Below are positions 49,576 through 57,174 of a stretch of 64,000 bases of DNA, one piece after another. Under the pieces are notes generated by a model, which searched no databases, was not told where the DNA came from, and worked only from the letters and a program-made list of their open reading frames with translations. A program made the translations under genes and the position numbers. This DNA is from Nocardiopsis sp. TSRI0078. Its GTDB lineage: Bacteria; Actinomycetota; Actinomycetes; Streptosporangiales; Streptosporangiaceae. The stretch spans positions 62,001-126,000 of the forward strand of contig NZ_LWLB01000004.1 of NCBI RefSeq assembly GCF_001905145.1, in the 5' to 3' direction. Each line of letters begins with the position of its first letter. Position 1 is the stretch's first letter.

Positions 49576-50031
49576 CTACGGGTCCGTGGGCCCCCGCCCC
49601 GCCTCGAAGCGCCGCCTGTACCTGTCCAGCGCCTCCTCCATCACGTCCTCGGAGAGGTAGGCGACCGGCCGGACGTCGTCCAGGAGCGGTTCGTGGTCCG
49701 GGCCGTGGGCGACGGTGCGCCCCTGGAGCACCCACCCGCACCGCTGCGGGTCCTCCTCCACGAGCGAGGCGTACTGGCGGACCTGGCGGGCGAGCCAGTC
49801 CTCCGTCGGGCGGGTCCACCAGGGTTCGGGAGTCAGGACGGTGACCGAGAGCCCGGGGAGTTCGAGCCCGCTCTCGTAGTCCTTGCTCACCGAGTTGCGG
49901 TCCTGGTCGGGTCCGTCGGAGTAGCGCAGGTAGAGGCGGTCCCGTCCGGAGACGAGCTCCGCCAGTTCGGCCAGGCCGGTGACGGTCGGCAGGGGTGTCC
50001 GCGCGCCGTCGCGCCGAGAGGTCGCGTCCAT
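49576..50031 (-). CDS. DUF6098-like protein, 151 aa
   Basis: This small soluble protein contains LYLRYSDGPDQDR, YESGLELPGLSV, EPWWTRPTEDWLARQVRQY and GWVLQGRTVAHGPDHEPLL. I recall this pattern from an uncharacterised actinobacterial family (DUF6098), but the number is from memory. The conserved Trp-Trp and Arg residues suggest a ligand or nucleic acid surface; nothing more can be said. ATG at 50031. Confidence 0.75.
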   Translation of the reverse strand: MDATSRRDGARTPLPTVTGLAELAELVSGRDRLYLRYSDGPDQDRNSVSKDYESGLELPGLSVTVLTPEPWWTRPTEDWLARQVRQYASLVEEDPQRCGWVLQGRTVAHGPDHEPLLDDVRPVAYLSEDVMEEALDRYRRRFEAGRGPTDP

Positions 50032-50114
50032 ACGGCCCGACTACCCGACCGGGCCCGAAGGACACCCCCGGTGCCCGGCGCCGGCCGGATCCGCCGCGTC
50101 CGGCGCCCCGGGGC

Positions 50115-50148
50115 GGTGCTGTCCAGCGTGAGGTGCTGTCCAGCGTGA
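50115..50148. repeat. 17-bp tandem direct repeat, two copies
   Basis: The unit GGTGCTGTCCAGCGTGA occurs twice back to back (50115-50131, 50132-50148) with no mismatch. The meaning is unknown; it may be a slippage product. Confidence 0.85.
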
Positions 50149-50232
50149 CTGGTACTGAGAGCGTCCGCCAGTAGGTGCCGGCTTTGGATGGGCCGGAAAC
50201 GTTGCTGGTGCGAAGCGAGGGGCCTGGCCTGC

Positions 50233-50292
50233 GTTGATCTTGTGCTTATAGCGAGTTCGGGCGCCCAAACTCGCTATGAATACAAGATCAAC
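50233..50292. repeat. 60-bp palindromic repeat, copy B
   Basis: The arms GTTGATCTTGTGCTTATAGC and their near-complement (ending ACAAGATCAAC) match at 23 of 25 positions around a CGGGCGCCCA centre. The element is clearly AT-richer than its surroundings and aligns with copy A at 41195-41252. It would fold into a long cruciform or RNA hairpin and could act as a terminator for either neighbour. Confidence 0.85.
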
Positions 50293-50340
50293 GAGCTCGG
50301 AACCTTCTGATGCGCATCCGTCACGTCCACGGCTCCCCCG

Positions 50341-51117
50341 CTACACGCTGTCCCGGTCGTCCGGCGCCGCGTGCCCGGGCCCGGCCCCGCGGGTCCGGCC
50401 GGCGACGTCACCGGAGCGCAGGAGCGGCGGGTACAGCTCCCGGGCGCCGCCGAACCGGTACAGGGCGGCGGGGCGTCCCGCCTCGGCGACGCGCCGCTCG
50501 CCCGTGGGCTCCACGAACCCCGCCGTCCTGGTGACCTTGCGGCGGAAGTTGCTGGGGTCCAGGGCGATTCCCCAGATCACCTCGTAGACCCTGCGCAGGT
50601 CGCTGATGGTGAAGGGCTCCCGGCAAAAGCTCACGGCCACGGTGGTGTACTCCAGCCGAGACCGCGCGCTCTCGACCGCGTCGGCCAGAATCCGCCCGTG
50701 GTCGAAGGAGAGGCCGAAACCCGGGTCGAGCGCCCTGTCGACCGGCACCCACACGGCGTCGGCCGCGTCGGTCCCCGCGGCGGGGACGGGCAGGTCCGGC
50801 CCCAGCGCCAGGTAGGCCACGGTGATGACCCGCCCCCGGGGGTCGCGGCCCGGGTCGCCGTAGGCCCCCAGCTGCGCCAGGTGCAGCGTGCGCCCGTCCA
50901 GCCCGGTCTCCTCGCGCAGCTCGCGCAGGGCGGCCCCGTCCAGGCTCTCGTCCGGTCGCACGTACCCGCCCGGCAGCGCGCTGCGGCCGAGGAAGGGCTC
51001 CTTGCCGCGTTCGACCAGGAGCACCTGGAGGGCGTCGTCGCGGACGGTGAAGATGACGAGGTCGACCGTCACGGAGACCGGAAACCGGGGCATCTCGGGC
51101 GCTACTGCGGTGTTCAT
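50341..51117 (-). CDS. NrtR-like Nudix-domain transcriptional regulator
   Basis: This 258-residue protein has an N-terminal Nudix domain with an intact box (GGYVRPDESLDG then AALRELREETGL, giving G-x5-E-x7-RE-x2-EE-x-G). A C-terminal winged helix (~160-225, FTISDLRRVYEVIWGIALDP then SNFRRKVTRT) is the architecture of NrtR. NrtR proteins bind ADP-ribose or related NAD metabolites and repress NAD genes. The intact box means catalytic activity may remain. Its ATG at 51117 follows GAGGGG. It is divergent from the membrane-protein operon and shares the symmetrical promoter at 51135-51180, so it may regulate both itself and that operon. Confidence 0.88.
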   Translation of the reverse strand: MNTAVAPEMPRFPVSVTVDLVIFTVRDDALQVLLVERGKEPFLGRSALPGGYVRPDESLDGAALRELREETGLDGRTLHLAQLGAYGDPGRDPRGRVITVAYLALGPDLPVPAAGTDAADAVWVPVDRALDPGFGLSFDHGRILADAVESARSRLEYTTVAVSFCREPFTISDLRRVYEVIWGIALDPSNFRRKVTRTAGFVEPTGERRVAEAGRPAALYRFGGARELYPPLLRSGDVAGRTRGAGPGHAAPDDRDSV

Positions 51118-51134
51118 CCCCTCAACCTACTAAA

Positions 51135-51180
51135 AGTCGACTTGACCATAACCAGCGCCTCCATTATGGTCAGTTCGACT
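51135..51180. promoter_or_regulatory. symmetrical divergent promoter and operator
   Basis: An inverted repeat (51135-51151 with 51164-51180, 15 of 17 matches) contains overlapping promoters for both strands. On plus, TTGACC (51142-51147), 17-bp spacer, TATGGT (51165-51170). On minus, CTGACC (51173-51168), 17-bp spacer, TATGGT (51150-51145). Each arm serves as -35 for one gene and -10 for the other. The left arm also has the palindrome AAGTCGACTT (51134-51143). A dimeric repressor here would silence both directions. Confidence 0.72.
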
Positions 51181-51234
51181 AGAAAAGTCTTCGGGATGCC
51201 ACGGACCCACAGGAACGCACGCGGGGAGTACGCC

Positions 51235-51915
51235 TTGACGGAGTTCATACTCGGGGTCGCCAGCTCACTGGTGGCGACGGGCGCGGCCCTCGGGCTCGGA
51301 TGGCTGCTGTCCCACCGGGCCCGCTGGTGGCTCCTGGCGGTGGTCTCCGGGATCAGCGGACTCGGAGTCCGGCGGGTCCACCGGCACCAGGACGACGCGA
51401 AGGCGGCGCTCTCCGACGAGATCGGCCGGGCGCGCTGGCTCCGCGTCATGGTCGGGCGGGGCAACGAGCTCACCCGGGACGGCTTCGCGCCGCTGTGGAC
51501 CGGCGAAGGACGGCCGCCGGACTCCGTCCGGGTGCTCCTGCCCGACCCCTCCCCCACGGCCGCGGAGGAGTCCTGGCTGGAACGGAGGGAGAGGGAGCTG
51601 GCCTCCGTCGACCCCGGCTTCGGTCCGGGCCTGCTCTCCGAGCAGGTGCTCGCCAACTTCCACTACCTGAGCGAGGCGGTGAGGGGAGCGCAGAGCACCG
51701 AGATCCGCTTCTACGACCTGCCGAACCTGTACCGGATCGTCGCCACCGACAACACCGCCTTCATCACGCTCTACCAAAGCGCCGAACACGGGCGTCACTC
51801 GCCGTGTATCGTCGCGCACCGATCGGGCGAGCTGTACGACTTCGCCCTGCGCGTCTTCGACACCGCCTGGGACTCCGCACGGGTTCCGGACGGCACCCCC
51901 TCCCGGGATTCCTGA
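51235..51915 (+). CDS. membrane-anchored DUF5919-like sensor/effector protein, 226 aa
   Basis: Two N-terminal membrane helices (about 3-25 and 31-46) precede a cytoplasmic domain starting near residue 60. The domain contains VRVLLPDPSPTAAEESWLER and later IRFYDLPNLYRIVATDNTAF and LYDFALRVFDTAWDSAR. This pattern (a VRVLL-DP start, a central Y-R contact, a final F-D-W) resembles the DUF5919 domain found behind HTH regulators, by memory. TTG at 51235 has GGGGAG 7 nt upstream and is chosen; ATG 51196 is possible but lacks a ribosome site. It is the first gene of the divergent three-gene unit. Confidence 0.72.
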   Translation: MTEFILGVASSLVATGAALGLGWLLSHRARWWLLAVVSGISGLGVRRVHRHQDDAKAALSDEIGRARWLRVMVGRGNELTRDGFAPLWTGEGRPPDSVRVLLPDPSPTAAEESWLERRERELASVDPGFGPGLLSEQVLANFHYLSEAVRGAQSTEIRFYDLPNLYRIVATDNTAFITLYQSAEHGRHSPCIVAHRSGELYDFALRVFDTAWDSARVPDGTPSRDS

Positions 51916-51920
51916 GGGCC

Positions 51921-51960
51921 CTCGCCCCCGCCCCCGCCCCCGCCCCCGCCCCCGCCCCCA
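51921..51960. repeat. hexanucleotide tandem repeat (CCCCCG)n
   Basis: About six uninterrupted copies of CCCCCG fill the space between the first and second genes of the unit. Such tracts slip easily, so the spacing of the two genes could vary between strains. Confidence 0.85.
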
Positions 51961-52011
51961 GCCATCCGACACCGGCGCCTCCACGTGATCCGGTGTCCGA
52001 AGGAGCTTGCC

Positions 52012-53850
52012 GTGACCGCACGAGAAGACGAGCAGAACGGACAGGACACCGTCCCTCCCGTCACCGCGCACAGTATCGAGACGGTGGCCGGAACCCCCGA
52101 CGTACACGACGCCACCTCGCTCCTGAGCTGCGCGGCCTGGACGGACGCCTCCTTCCGTGCCGACGTGATCAGGGAACGGGTGGAGAATCCCCACCGCGCC
52201 CCGGCCCGAGAACCCGGCCTGGAGGCCGACGTGGTCGTCGAGGAGTGCAGGAGGGCCCGCGACGTCCGGGCCGCCGCGGGGGCCTGCTTCCTCGGCGCCA
52301 CCCTCGTCCTCGCGCCGTTCAACCTCACCGTCTCCCTCATCGCCCTCCTCCTGACCGCCCTGCTGGGCCTCGGGGCGCGGCCCCGTCCCACACGCGGTGA
52401 CGGTCGGGCCCGGGGGAACGTCCTCCCCTGGCTGGTCGGCACCGCCGTCATCTGCTTCACCTGGGTCTACCTCTTCGGCCTTCCGGACACACCGTTCATG
52501 GGAGCCGGGGACGGGGTCCGGACCGGAGGGCATGGCCAACCGAGCGGCTTCGCCCCGGGCACGGGTGAGGGCGAAGCGGGGAGTCTGCTCTCCTTCGGCC
52601 CGGCCCTGCTGATACTGCTCGTCGTCACCGTGGGCATCGGCTACTGGGTGCGGGCGAGGACCAACAGCACGCTCGGCTCCATCCGGGAACACGCGGAGAG
52701 GCCTGGGAGGAGCAGCGGTGTCGGCACCGTGCCGGTGGCCTTCTACAACGGCTCCAGGCCCTTCGTGGGAGCCGGTGTGCACTACGGCTCCTGGCCGGTG
52801 ACGCTCGAACTCCTCCCTCCCGGCAAGGACCGGCCCCGGACACCGGAAGGACCGGACGGAGAAGCGGCCACGGTGACGGCCCCCTCCTCGGATCCGGGCG
52901 AACAGCCCGGTGACGACCCCGCCAAGAAGGTCCCGTCCATGACCGGTACCGCCCTGGTCGAGCACCTCTACGCCAAACTGCGCACGGAGATACCCGGACT
53001 CACCGACACCGGTGGAGCGCCGGGCGCCACCCGGCACGAGGTCGAGGTGGCCGACTGTGTCTTCCTCCCCGGCCTGCGGCAGGACGGGATAACGGACCTG
53101 GCCCCGGCGCTGGTCGACGCGGACCGGCGGACGCTGCGCGAGGAGTGGGTCAGCGGGCTCATCGGCGCCTTCCACGAGCGGGCCCGGCACTTCCTGGAGA
53201 TCGGGATCGGCATGTGGGAGGGCCAGGTCGTGGTGACGGTCTTCGTCCGGCTGTCCGTCCAGGGCGGTCTGCTGCACATCGAGGGCGAGACCATGGTCAT
53301 GCCCCCGGTCTCCCACGCCTACCGGATCCCCTCCGGCCCGCTTCCCACGGACATGGAGCCGGGGGACATGCCGCAGCTGCTCTGGGAGTCCTTTCTCGGC
53401 GTCGTGGACGACCTGCGGACCAACCCCGCCGAAGCCGTGGCCTGGCTCCGGTCCGTGCACGCCGTCGACAGGAACCGCAGAAGGTACGACTGGGCCCAGG
53501 AGCACGGGGAGTTCTTCGACCACTCCCCCCGAATGGGGGTCCGGGAGCGCTCGGCCACACGCGGGCTCCATCAGCTGTTCCAGTCGCACGACGTCCGCCG
53601 TGTCGCCAGGGGTGTCCAGGAGAGGGTGCTGTCCTGCGTGCTGGACGTGCTCGAGGAGACCGGCTACGCCACCGAACAGGCCGCCCACGTCATCCAGAAC
53701 ATCAACACCAGCTACAACAGCCAGGTGTTCGGGGGACAGCAGAACATCACCGGCCCGAACGCCAACGTCACCGGAACCACCTTCGACTCCCCGGGGCACG
53801 GGATGCCCGGCGCCGAGGGCACGGGCATGAGGGCGAGGACGGGAAAGTGA
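52012..53850 (+). CDS. membrane protein of unknown function with C-terminal amyloid-like motif, 612 aa
   Basis: I do not recognise the family. An N-terminal cytoplasmic part (1-88) is followed by membrane segments near 90-121 (possibly a helix pair), 136-156 and 191-213, and then a large soluble region (~225-560). That region has a mixed alpha/beta look (for example VEVADCVFLPGLRQDG and HFLEIGIGMWEGQVVVTVFV). The C-terminus carries the motif SQVFGGQQNITGPNANVTG (residues 570-588), extending through TTF to 591. The next gene's product repeats the motif exactly. GTG 52012 follows AAGGAG. The stop overlaps the next start by 4 nt (GTGA). It is probably a membrane partner or effector of the nucleoside-phosphorylase protein. 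Confidence 0.78.
   Translation: MTAREDEQNGQDTVPPVTAHSIETVAGTPDVHDATSLLSCAAWTDASFRADVIRERVENPHRAPAREPGLEADVVVEECRRARDVRAAAGACFLGATLVLAPFNLTVSLIALLLTALLGLGARPRPTRGDGRARGNVLPWLVGTAVICFTWVYLFGLPDTPFMGAGDGVRTGGHGQPSGFAPGTGEGEAGSLLSFGPALLILLVVTVGIGYWVRARTNSTLGSIREHAERPGRSSGVGTVPVAFYNGSRPFVGAGVHYGSWPVTLELLPPGKDRPRTPEGPDGEAATVTAPSSDPGEQPGDDPAKKVPSMTGTALVEHLYAKLRTEIPGLTDTGGAPGATRHEVEVADCVFLPGLRQDGITDLAPALVDADRRTLREEWVSGLIGAFHERARHFLEIGIGMWEGQVVVTVFVRLSVQGGLLHIEGETMVMPPVSHAYRIPSGPLPTDMEPGDMPQLLWESFLGVVDDLRTNPAEAVAWLRSVHAVDRNRRRYDWAQEHGEFFDHSPRMGVRERSATRGLHQLFQSHDVRRVARGVQERVLSCVLDVLEETGYATEQAAHVIQNINTSYNSQVFGGQQNITGPNANVTGTTFDSPGHGMPGAEGTGMRARTGK
53717..53784 (+). repeat. 68-bp perfect direct repeat, copy 1 (codes for the shared motif)
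   Basis: This copy lies at the 3' end of the 612-residue protein gene. It is identical at every base to 53876-53943. The copies are 159 nt apart start to start and in the same codon phase relative to the encoded motif. Confidence 0.95.
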
Positions 53851-54779
53851 ACGGCGGTACGGGCGGCGGCCACCACAGCCAGGTGTTCGGGGGACAGCAG
53901 AACATCACCGGCCCGAACGCCAACGTCACCGGAACCACCTTCAACTGGAGCCCCTCCGTACCCGCACCGCCCCCGGCCGCCCGCACCGACCTCCGGGAAC
54001 GCACGCAGGGCGGGCGCGGCGCGGTGGCGGACGCGGTGGTGATCACGGCGCTCGCCGCCGAGTACGCGGCGGTGGACAGGCACCTGTCCGAGCCGTTCGG
54101 TGAGGTGAACGCACGCGGGACGCTGTTCCGCACCGGCACCCTGCTCGGCTCCCACGGGACCCGCCGGGTCGCCCTGGCCGAGGTCGGTCCGGGCAACGTC
54201 GACACGGGCGTCCACGTGGAGAGGGCGCTCACGACCTTCGACCCCGGAGTACTCCTGTTCGTCGGGGTCGCCGGCGGGCTCAAGAAGGACGTGCGCCTCG
54301 GCGACGTCGTGGTCGCCGACGCGATCTACGACTACGAGACGGGCAAGGACGGCGAGGAGGACTTCCGTCCCCGGGCCAAGACCGCGGCCCCCTCCCACGA
54401 CGCCGTGCAGCGGGCCAGGGAGGTGGCCGCACGCGGCGAGTGGCGGCGGCGGGCGCTGTCCAGTCCGCTGCCGGACGCGCCCCGCGCCTTCGTCAAGCCG
54501 ATCGCGGCGGGCAGCACGGTCGTGGGCCACGAGCGCTCGCGCACCGCCGAGCGCCTGCGGCGCTACTGCGGGGACGCGCTCGCGGTGGAGATGGAGGGCT
54601 ACGGGTTCCTGCGCGGCGCCTACCTGTCCTTCGGCACCCACGCCCTCGTGGTCCGGGGCGTCTCGGACATGCTCAGTGACAAGACCGAGGGCTCCGACGG
54701 CCTGTGGCAGCCCATCGCCGCCGCGCACGCGGCCGCCTTCGCCTGTGAGTTCCTGGACCTGTTCTGCCCCGGGGAGTGA
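53847..54779 (+). CDS. nucleoside phosphorylase-like (MTA/SAH nucleosidase fold) protein with N-terminal amyloid-like motif
   Basis: This 310-residue protein starts at GTG 53847 within the stop of the previous gene. Residues 11-32 are the shared Asn/Gly-rich motif, followed by a Pro-rich linker (36-45). The rest is a PNP_UDP-type domain: VVITALAAEYAAVDRHL, then LFVGVAGGLKKDVRLGDVVV, VEMEG (247-251, ribose-binding Glu250) and Asp274 in VRGVSDMLSDK. The catalytic residues of 5'-methylthioadenosine/S-adenosylhomocysteine nucleosidases are thus present. In fungal and bacterial NLR-type immunity proteins this domain is a known effector domain. The motif-linked pairing with the membrane protein suggests signal-driven co-assembly. 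Confidence 0.85.
   Translation: MNGGTGGGHHSQVFGGQQNITGPNANVTGTTFNWSPSVPAPPPAARTDLRERTQGGRGAVADAVVITALAAEYAAVDRHLSEPFGEVNARGTLFRTGTLLGSHGTRRVALAEVGPGNVDTGVHVERALTTFDPGVLLFVGVAGGLKKDVRLGDVVVADAIYDYETGKDGEEDFRPRAKTAAPSHDAVQRAREVAARGEWRRRALSSPLPDAPRAFVKPIAAGSTVVGHERSRTAERLRRYCGDALAVEMEGYGFLRGAYLSFGTHALVVRGVSDMLSDKTEGSDGLWQPIAAAHAAAFACEFLDLFCPGE
53876..53943 (+). repeat. 68-bp perfect direct repeat, copy 2
   Basis: This copy lies at the 5' end of the nucleoside phosphorylase-like gene and is identical to 53717-53784. Confidence 0.95.
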
Positions 54780-54801
54780 CCCCGGGGAAGGGGTGGTGGA
54801 A

Positions 54802-54850
54802 CCGGCCGGCCCCTCCGGTTCGTCCGAATGGGCCGGCCGGGGTCATCGCG
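54802..54850. terminator. hairpin between convergent genes
   Basis: Arms CCGGCCGGCCC (54802-54812) and GGGCCGGCCGG (54840-54850) flank a 27-nt loop, between the nucleoside phosphorylase-like gene and the convergent pectate-lyase-like gene. Confidence 0.75.
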
Positions 54851-54914
54851 GGGTCGGGCCGGGGTGCCGGTCGGGGCGGCACCCCGGGTCGGGGAAACCG
54901 GTCGCCGAGCCCGG

Positions 54915-56489
54915 TTACGGCGTCACCCGGCTGCCGCCGAAGGTCACGACGAGCCGGCCGTCCGAGGCGAAGGACCAGCCCAGGGAACCGTCGTAGGAGG
55001 AGCACCGGGACCCGTTGGAGCCGGACCAGAACTGGTTCGAGCCGTCGGCGTCGCCGATGGCCCTGTCGGTCGACCCGCTGTCGCACGAGGTGTTGTTCCG
55101 GAACACCGAGGAGCCGCCGTCGAAGTTGAAGTTGCGCTCCTCGTTGCCGATGCTGACGTTGTCGGAGACCGTCATCGAGCCGAGGTTCCTGTTGTAGGTG
55201 AACCCGTGCTTGCCGTTGTCGTAGGCGATGTTGTGCCTGATGACGTGGTCGACCCCGATGTCCTCGCCGCCGAGCTTGTAGCCGTTGCGGTCGCCGCTCC
55301 CCGCCTGGGAGCCGTCACTGAGGGTGCCGTTCTCGTAGGCGAGGGAGTGCTCGATGGTCACGGCGCCGATGGGACCGGTCTCGGTCTTGGTGTAGAGGTC
55401 CCAGCCGTCGTCGATGTTGTTGTGGGCCACGGTGTGGCGGAAGACGTTCCCAGGGCCGGAGGTGAGCTTGGCGGCGAAGCCGTCGGCGTCCTCTCCGTCG
55501 GAGTCGGCGTTGTCGTGCGACTCCGTGCTCAGGATGAGGTTGTGGGACGGCCACTCGCTTTCGGGGGTGCTGGAGGAGCGCCGCGAGATCTGCAGCCCCG
55601 TGTCGCGGTTGAAGCGCGTCACCGTGCGCTCGATGACGTTGTGGCTGCCGCCGACGAAGATGCCGTTGTCTCCGGCGTGCTCGACGATGACGCCGTGGAT
55701 GTGCCAGTGGTCGCCGTTCACGGCGAGCCCGCGGTTGGAGGAGTCCTCGCTCTGGGCCGAGAAGTTCAGCACCGGGGTCTCGCCCGGGTAGGCGGACAGC
55801 TCCGTGCGGTCGCCCGAGGTGCCGTCGTTGCCCTGCGGGATGGTGACCGTGTCCGAGAACCGGTAGGTCCCGCCGCGCAGGTAGATCGTCCCGCCGGGGG
55901 TGATGCGGTCGATCGCGGAGGTGAGCGTCGTCGGGTCCGACTCCGTCCCGTCCGCGCCCGCGCTGCCGCCCGGCGCCACGTACAGCGTGGAGTCCGACGG
56001 CGGCGGCGTGGTGTCGCCGCCGTCCGTCTCGACGTCGAGGTGGTCGATGTTGGGCAGGCCGTTGCCGCTGGTGGGGTCGAGCCGGACGGTGTTGCCGCCC
56101 GAGCGCAGCGGCACCGTGAGCGCCTTCGTCGTCCACCTGTCCCACGCGCCGGTGCCCTCGAACGAGGCCGACGTGACCGTCGAGCCGTTCACCTCGACGT
56201 CCGCGGGCCGTGCGGTGCCGGTGCCGTTGGCGAAGCGGACCGTCAGCGTCGCCGTGCCCGAAGCGGGGGCGTTCACGACGAACTGCGCGTAGGCGCCGTC
56301 CTGGTTGGTGCCGTTGCAGAATCCGCTGCCGGAGTAGCCGGACCAGTCGGAGTCGATGGTGCCGGTACAGACCGCCGGGGAGCTCTCGGCCTCGTAGCGG
56401 GTGGTCTCGGCCTGCGCCGCGCCGGCGGACAGGGCGACGAGCGTGCCTGCCAGCAGGCTGACGGACGCCATGACGGGTCTCAGTTGCAT
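54915..56489 (-). CDS. secreted PL9-type pectate lyase-like protein with CBM35-like domain
   Basis: This 524-residue exported protein has a signal peptide from MQLRPVMASVSLLAGT to about AGAAQAE. A CBM35-like carbohydrate-binding domain follows (TRYEAESSPAVCTGTIDSDW, then VDHLD-like NIDHLDVET) and a right-handed beta-helix domain. The helix shows GGTIYLRGGTYRFSDTVTIP, HIHGVIVEHAGDNGIFVGGS and DADGFAAKL, the repeat and calcium-site features of family 9 polysaccharide lyases. It should cleave pectate or a related acidic polysaccharide outside the cell. ATG 56489 is chosen because it starts the signal peptide. LacI-type operators lie ~160 nt upstream. Confidence 0.92.
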   Translation of the reverse strand: MQLRPVMASVSLLAGTLVALSAGAAQAETTRYEAESSPAVCTGTIDSDWSGYSGSGFCNGTNQDGAYAQFVVNAPASGTATLTVRFANGTGTARPADVEVNGSTVTSASFEGTGAWDRWTTKALTVPLRSGGNTVRLDPTSGNGLPNIDHLDVETDGGDTTPPPSDSTLYVAPGGSAGADGTESDPTTLTSAIDRITPGGTIYLRGGTYRFSDTVTIPQGNDGTSGDRTELSAYPGETPVLNFSAQSEDSSNRGLAVNGDHWHIHGVIVEHAGDNGIFVGGSHNVIERTVTRFNRDTGLQISRRSSSTPESEWPSHNLILSTESHDNADSDGEDADGFAAKLTSGPGNVFRHTVAHNNIDDGWDLYTKTETGPIGAVTIEHSLAYENGTLSDGSQAGSGDRNGYKLGGEDIGVDHVIRHNIAYDNGKHGFTYNRNLGSMTVSDNVSIGNEERNFNFDGGSSVFRNNTSCDSGSTDRAIGDADGSNQFWSGSNGSRCSSYDGSLGWSFASDGRLVVTFGGSRVTP

Positions 56490-57174
56490 TGTGCGTCTCC
56501 GAGTGGGGTCGGGGGGTGGGTGAAGGGGTCGGTCGGCGCCGGGAGAGCGGCGTGGGGGGTTGACCCCTTCCTGTCGCGGTCGCCGGGTGCGACGACGTGA
56601 TCGGCCCGAGGGCATGCGCGGGTCGGATCGCCGGATGTGGCACCCAGCACTGGAAAGCGCTTTCTTGAGAGGAAGGTAAACGCTTGCCAACAGGGAGTCA
56701 ACGGGGTTGTGCCTGATTCCCACGCGTGTTATGCGCAGGAGGAAACACGTGGTCAGGGGCGATGAGGGGGCTCGGAATCTTCGCTATGGGGAATGGCGTC
56801 CCAGATGGAACGCACTGCACCATCAGGGGCGGGAACCGGCGGGAAGGGCTGGAGGGGCGGCACCTCCCGCAAGCGCGTTCAGGGAATGGCACAAGTGTCC
56901 GCACCACCGTTTGGTCACCGGGAAAGCGGGGCATTCCTATGCCTCTGCCTGGGCCGATACCTCCGACGACAGAGTCCGGGCGCGCCGGCCCGAAAGTAGG
57001 ACGGGATCACCGGTCAGCCGTACGGAGCCGTCCTTCCTCACGAGAGGACCCTCGTGGAAGCCCTCCACGGACAAGGCGCCCGAATCCTCAAACCCTCCAG
57101 GGAAAGCCCTTCCCCACTGCATGGACCACGTCCGCGCCTTCACCGCTTCGCCGCAGGTCGTCCCGGTCACCGCA
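56490..57174. other. 685-nt region upstream of the pectate lyase, lower GC, no clear gene
   Basis: It contains the promoter/operators of the pectate-lyase-like gene (56653-56688). A minus-strand open frame at 56937-57266, including a stretch reading RAFPGGFEDSGALSVEGFHE, is protein-like but lacks a good start. It overlaps the 3' end of the lipoprotein gene by about 90 nt in another frame. It could be a decayed gene. The stretch marks the left edge of a lower-GC island that runs to about 61.2 kb. Confidence 0.45.
56653..56688 (-). promoter_or_regulatory. tandem LacI-family operators of the pectate lyase gene
   Basis: A perfect 12-bp palindrome GAAAGCGCTTTC (56653-56664) is followed, centre to centre ~23 bp away, by a weaker copy GGTAAACGCTTGCC (56675-56688). 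The GGnAArCGyTTnCC pattern with central CG is the LacI/GalR operator type that controls many carbohydrate genes in actinomycetes. The location, 160-200 nt from the start codon, fits repression of a long-leader promoter. Confidence 0.75.

Larger units (their letters stand above)
50032..50340. other. 309-nt intergenic region carrying two repeat types
   Basis: There is no gene. The region holds the 17-bp tandem duplication at 50115-50148 and the long palindrome at 50233-50292. Confidence 0.7.
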
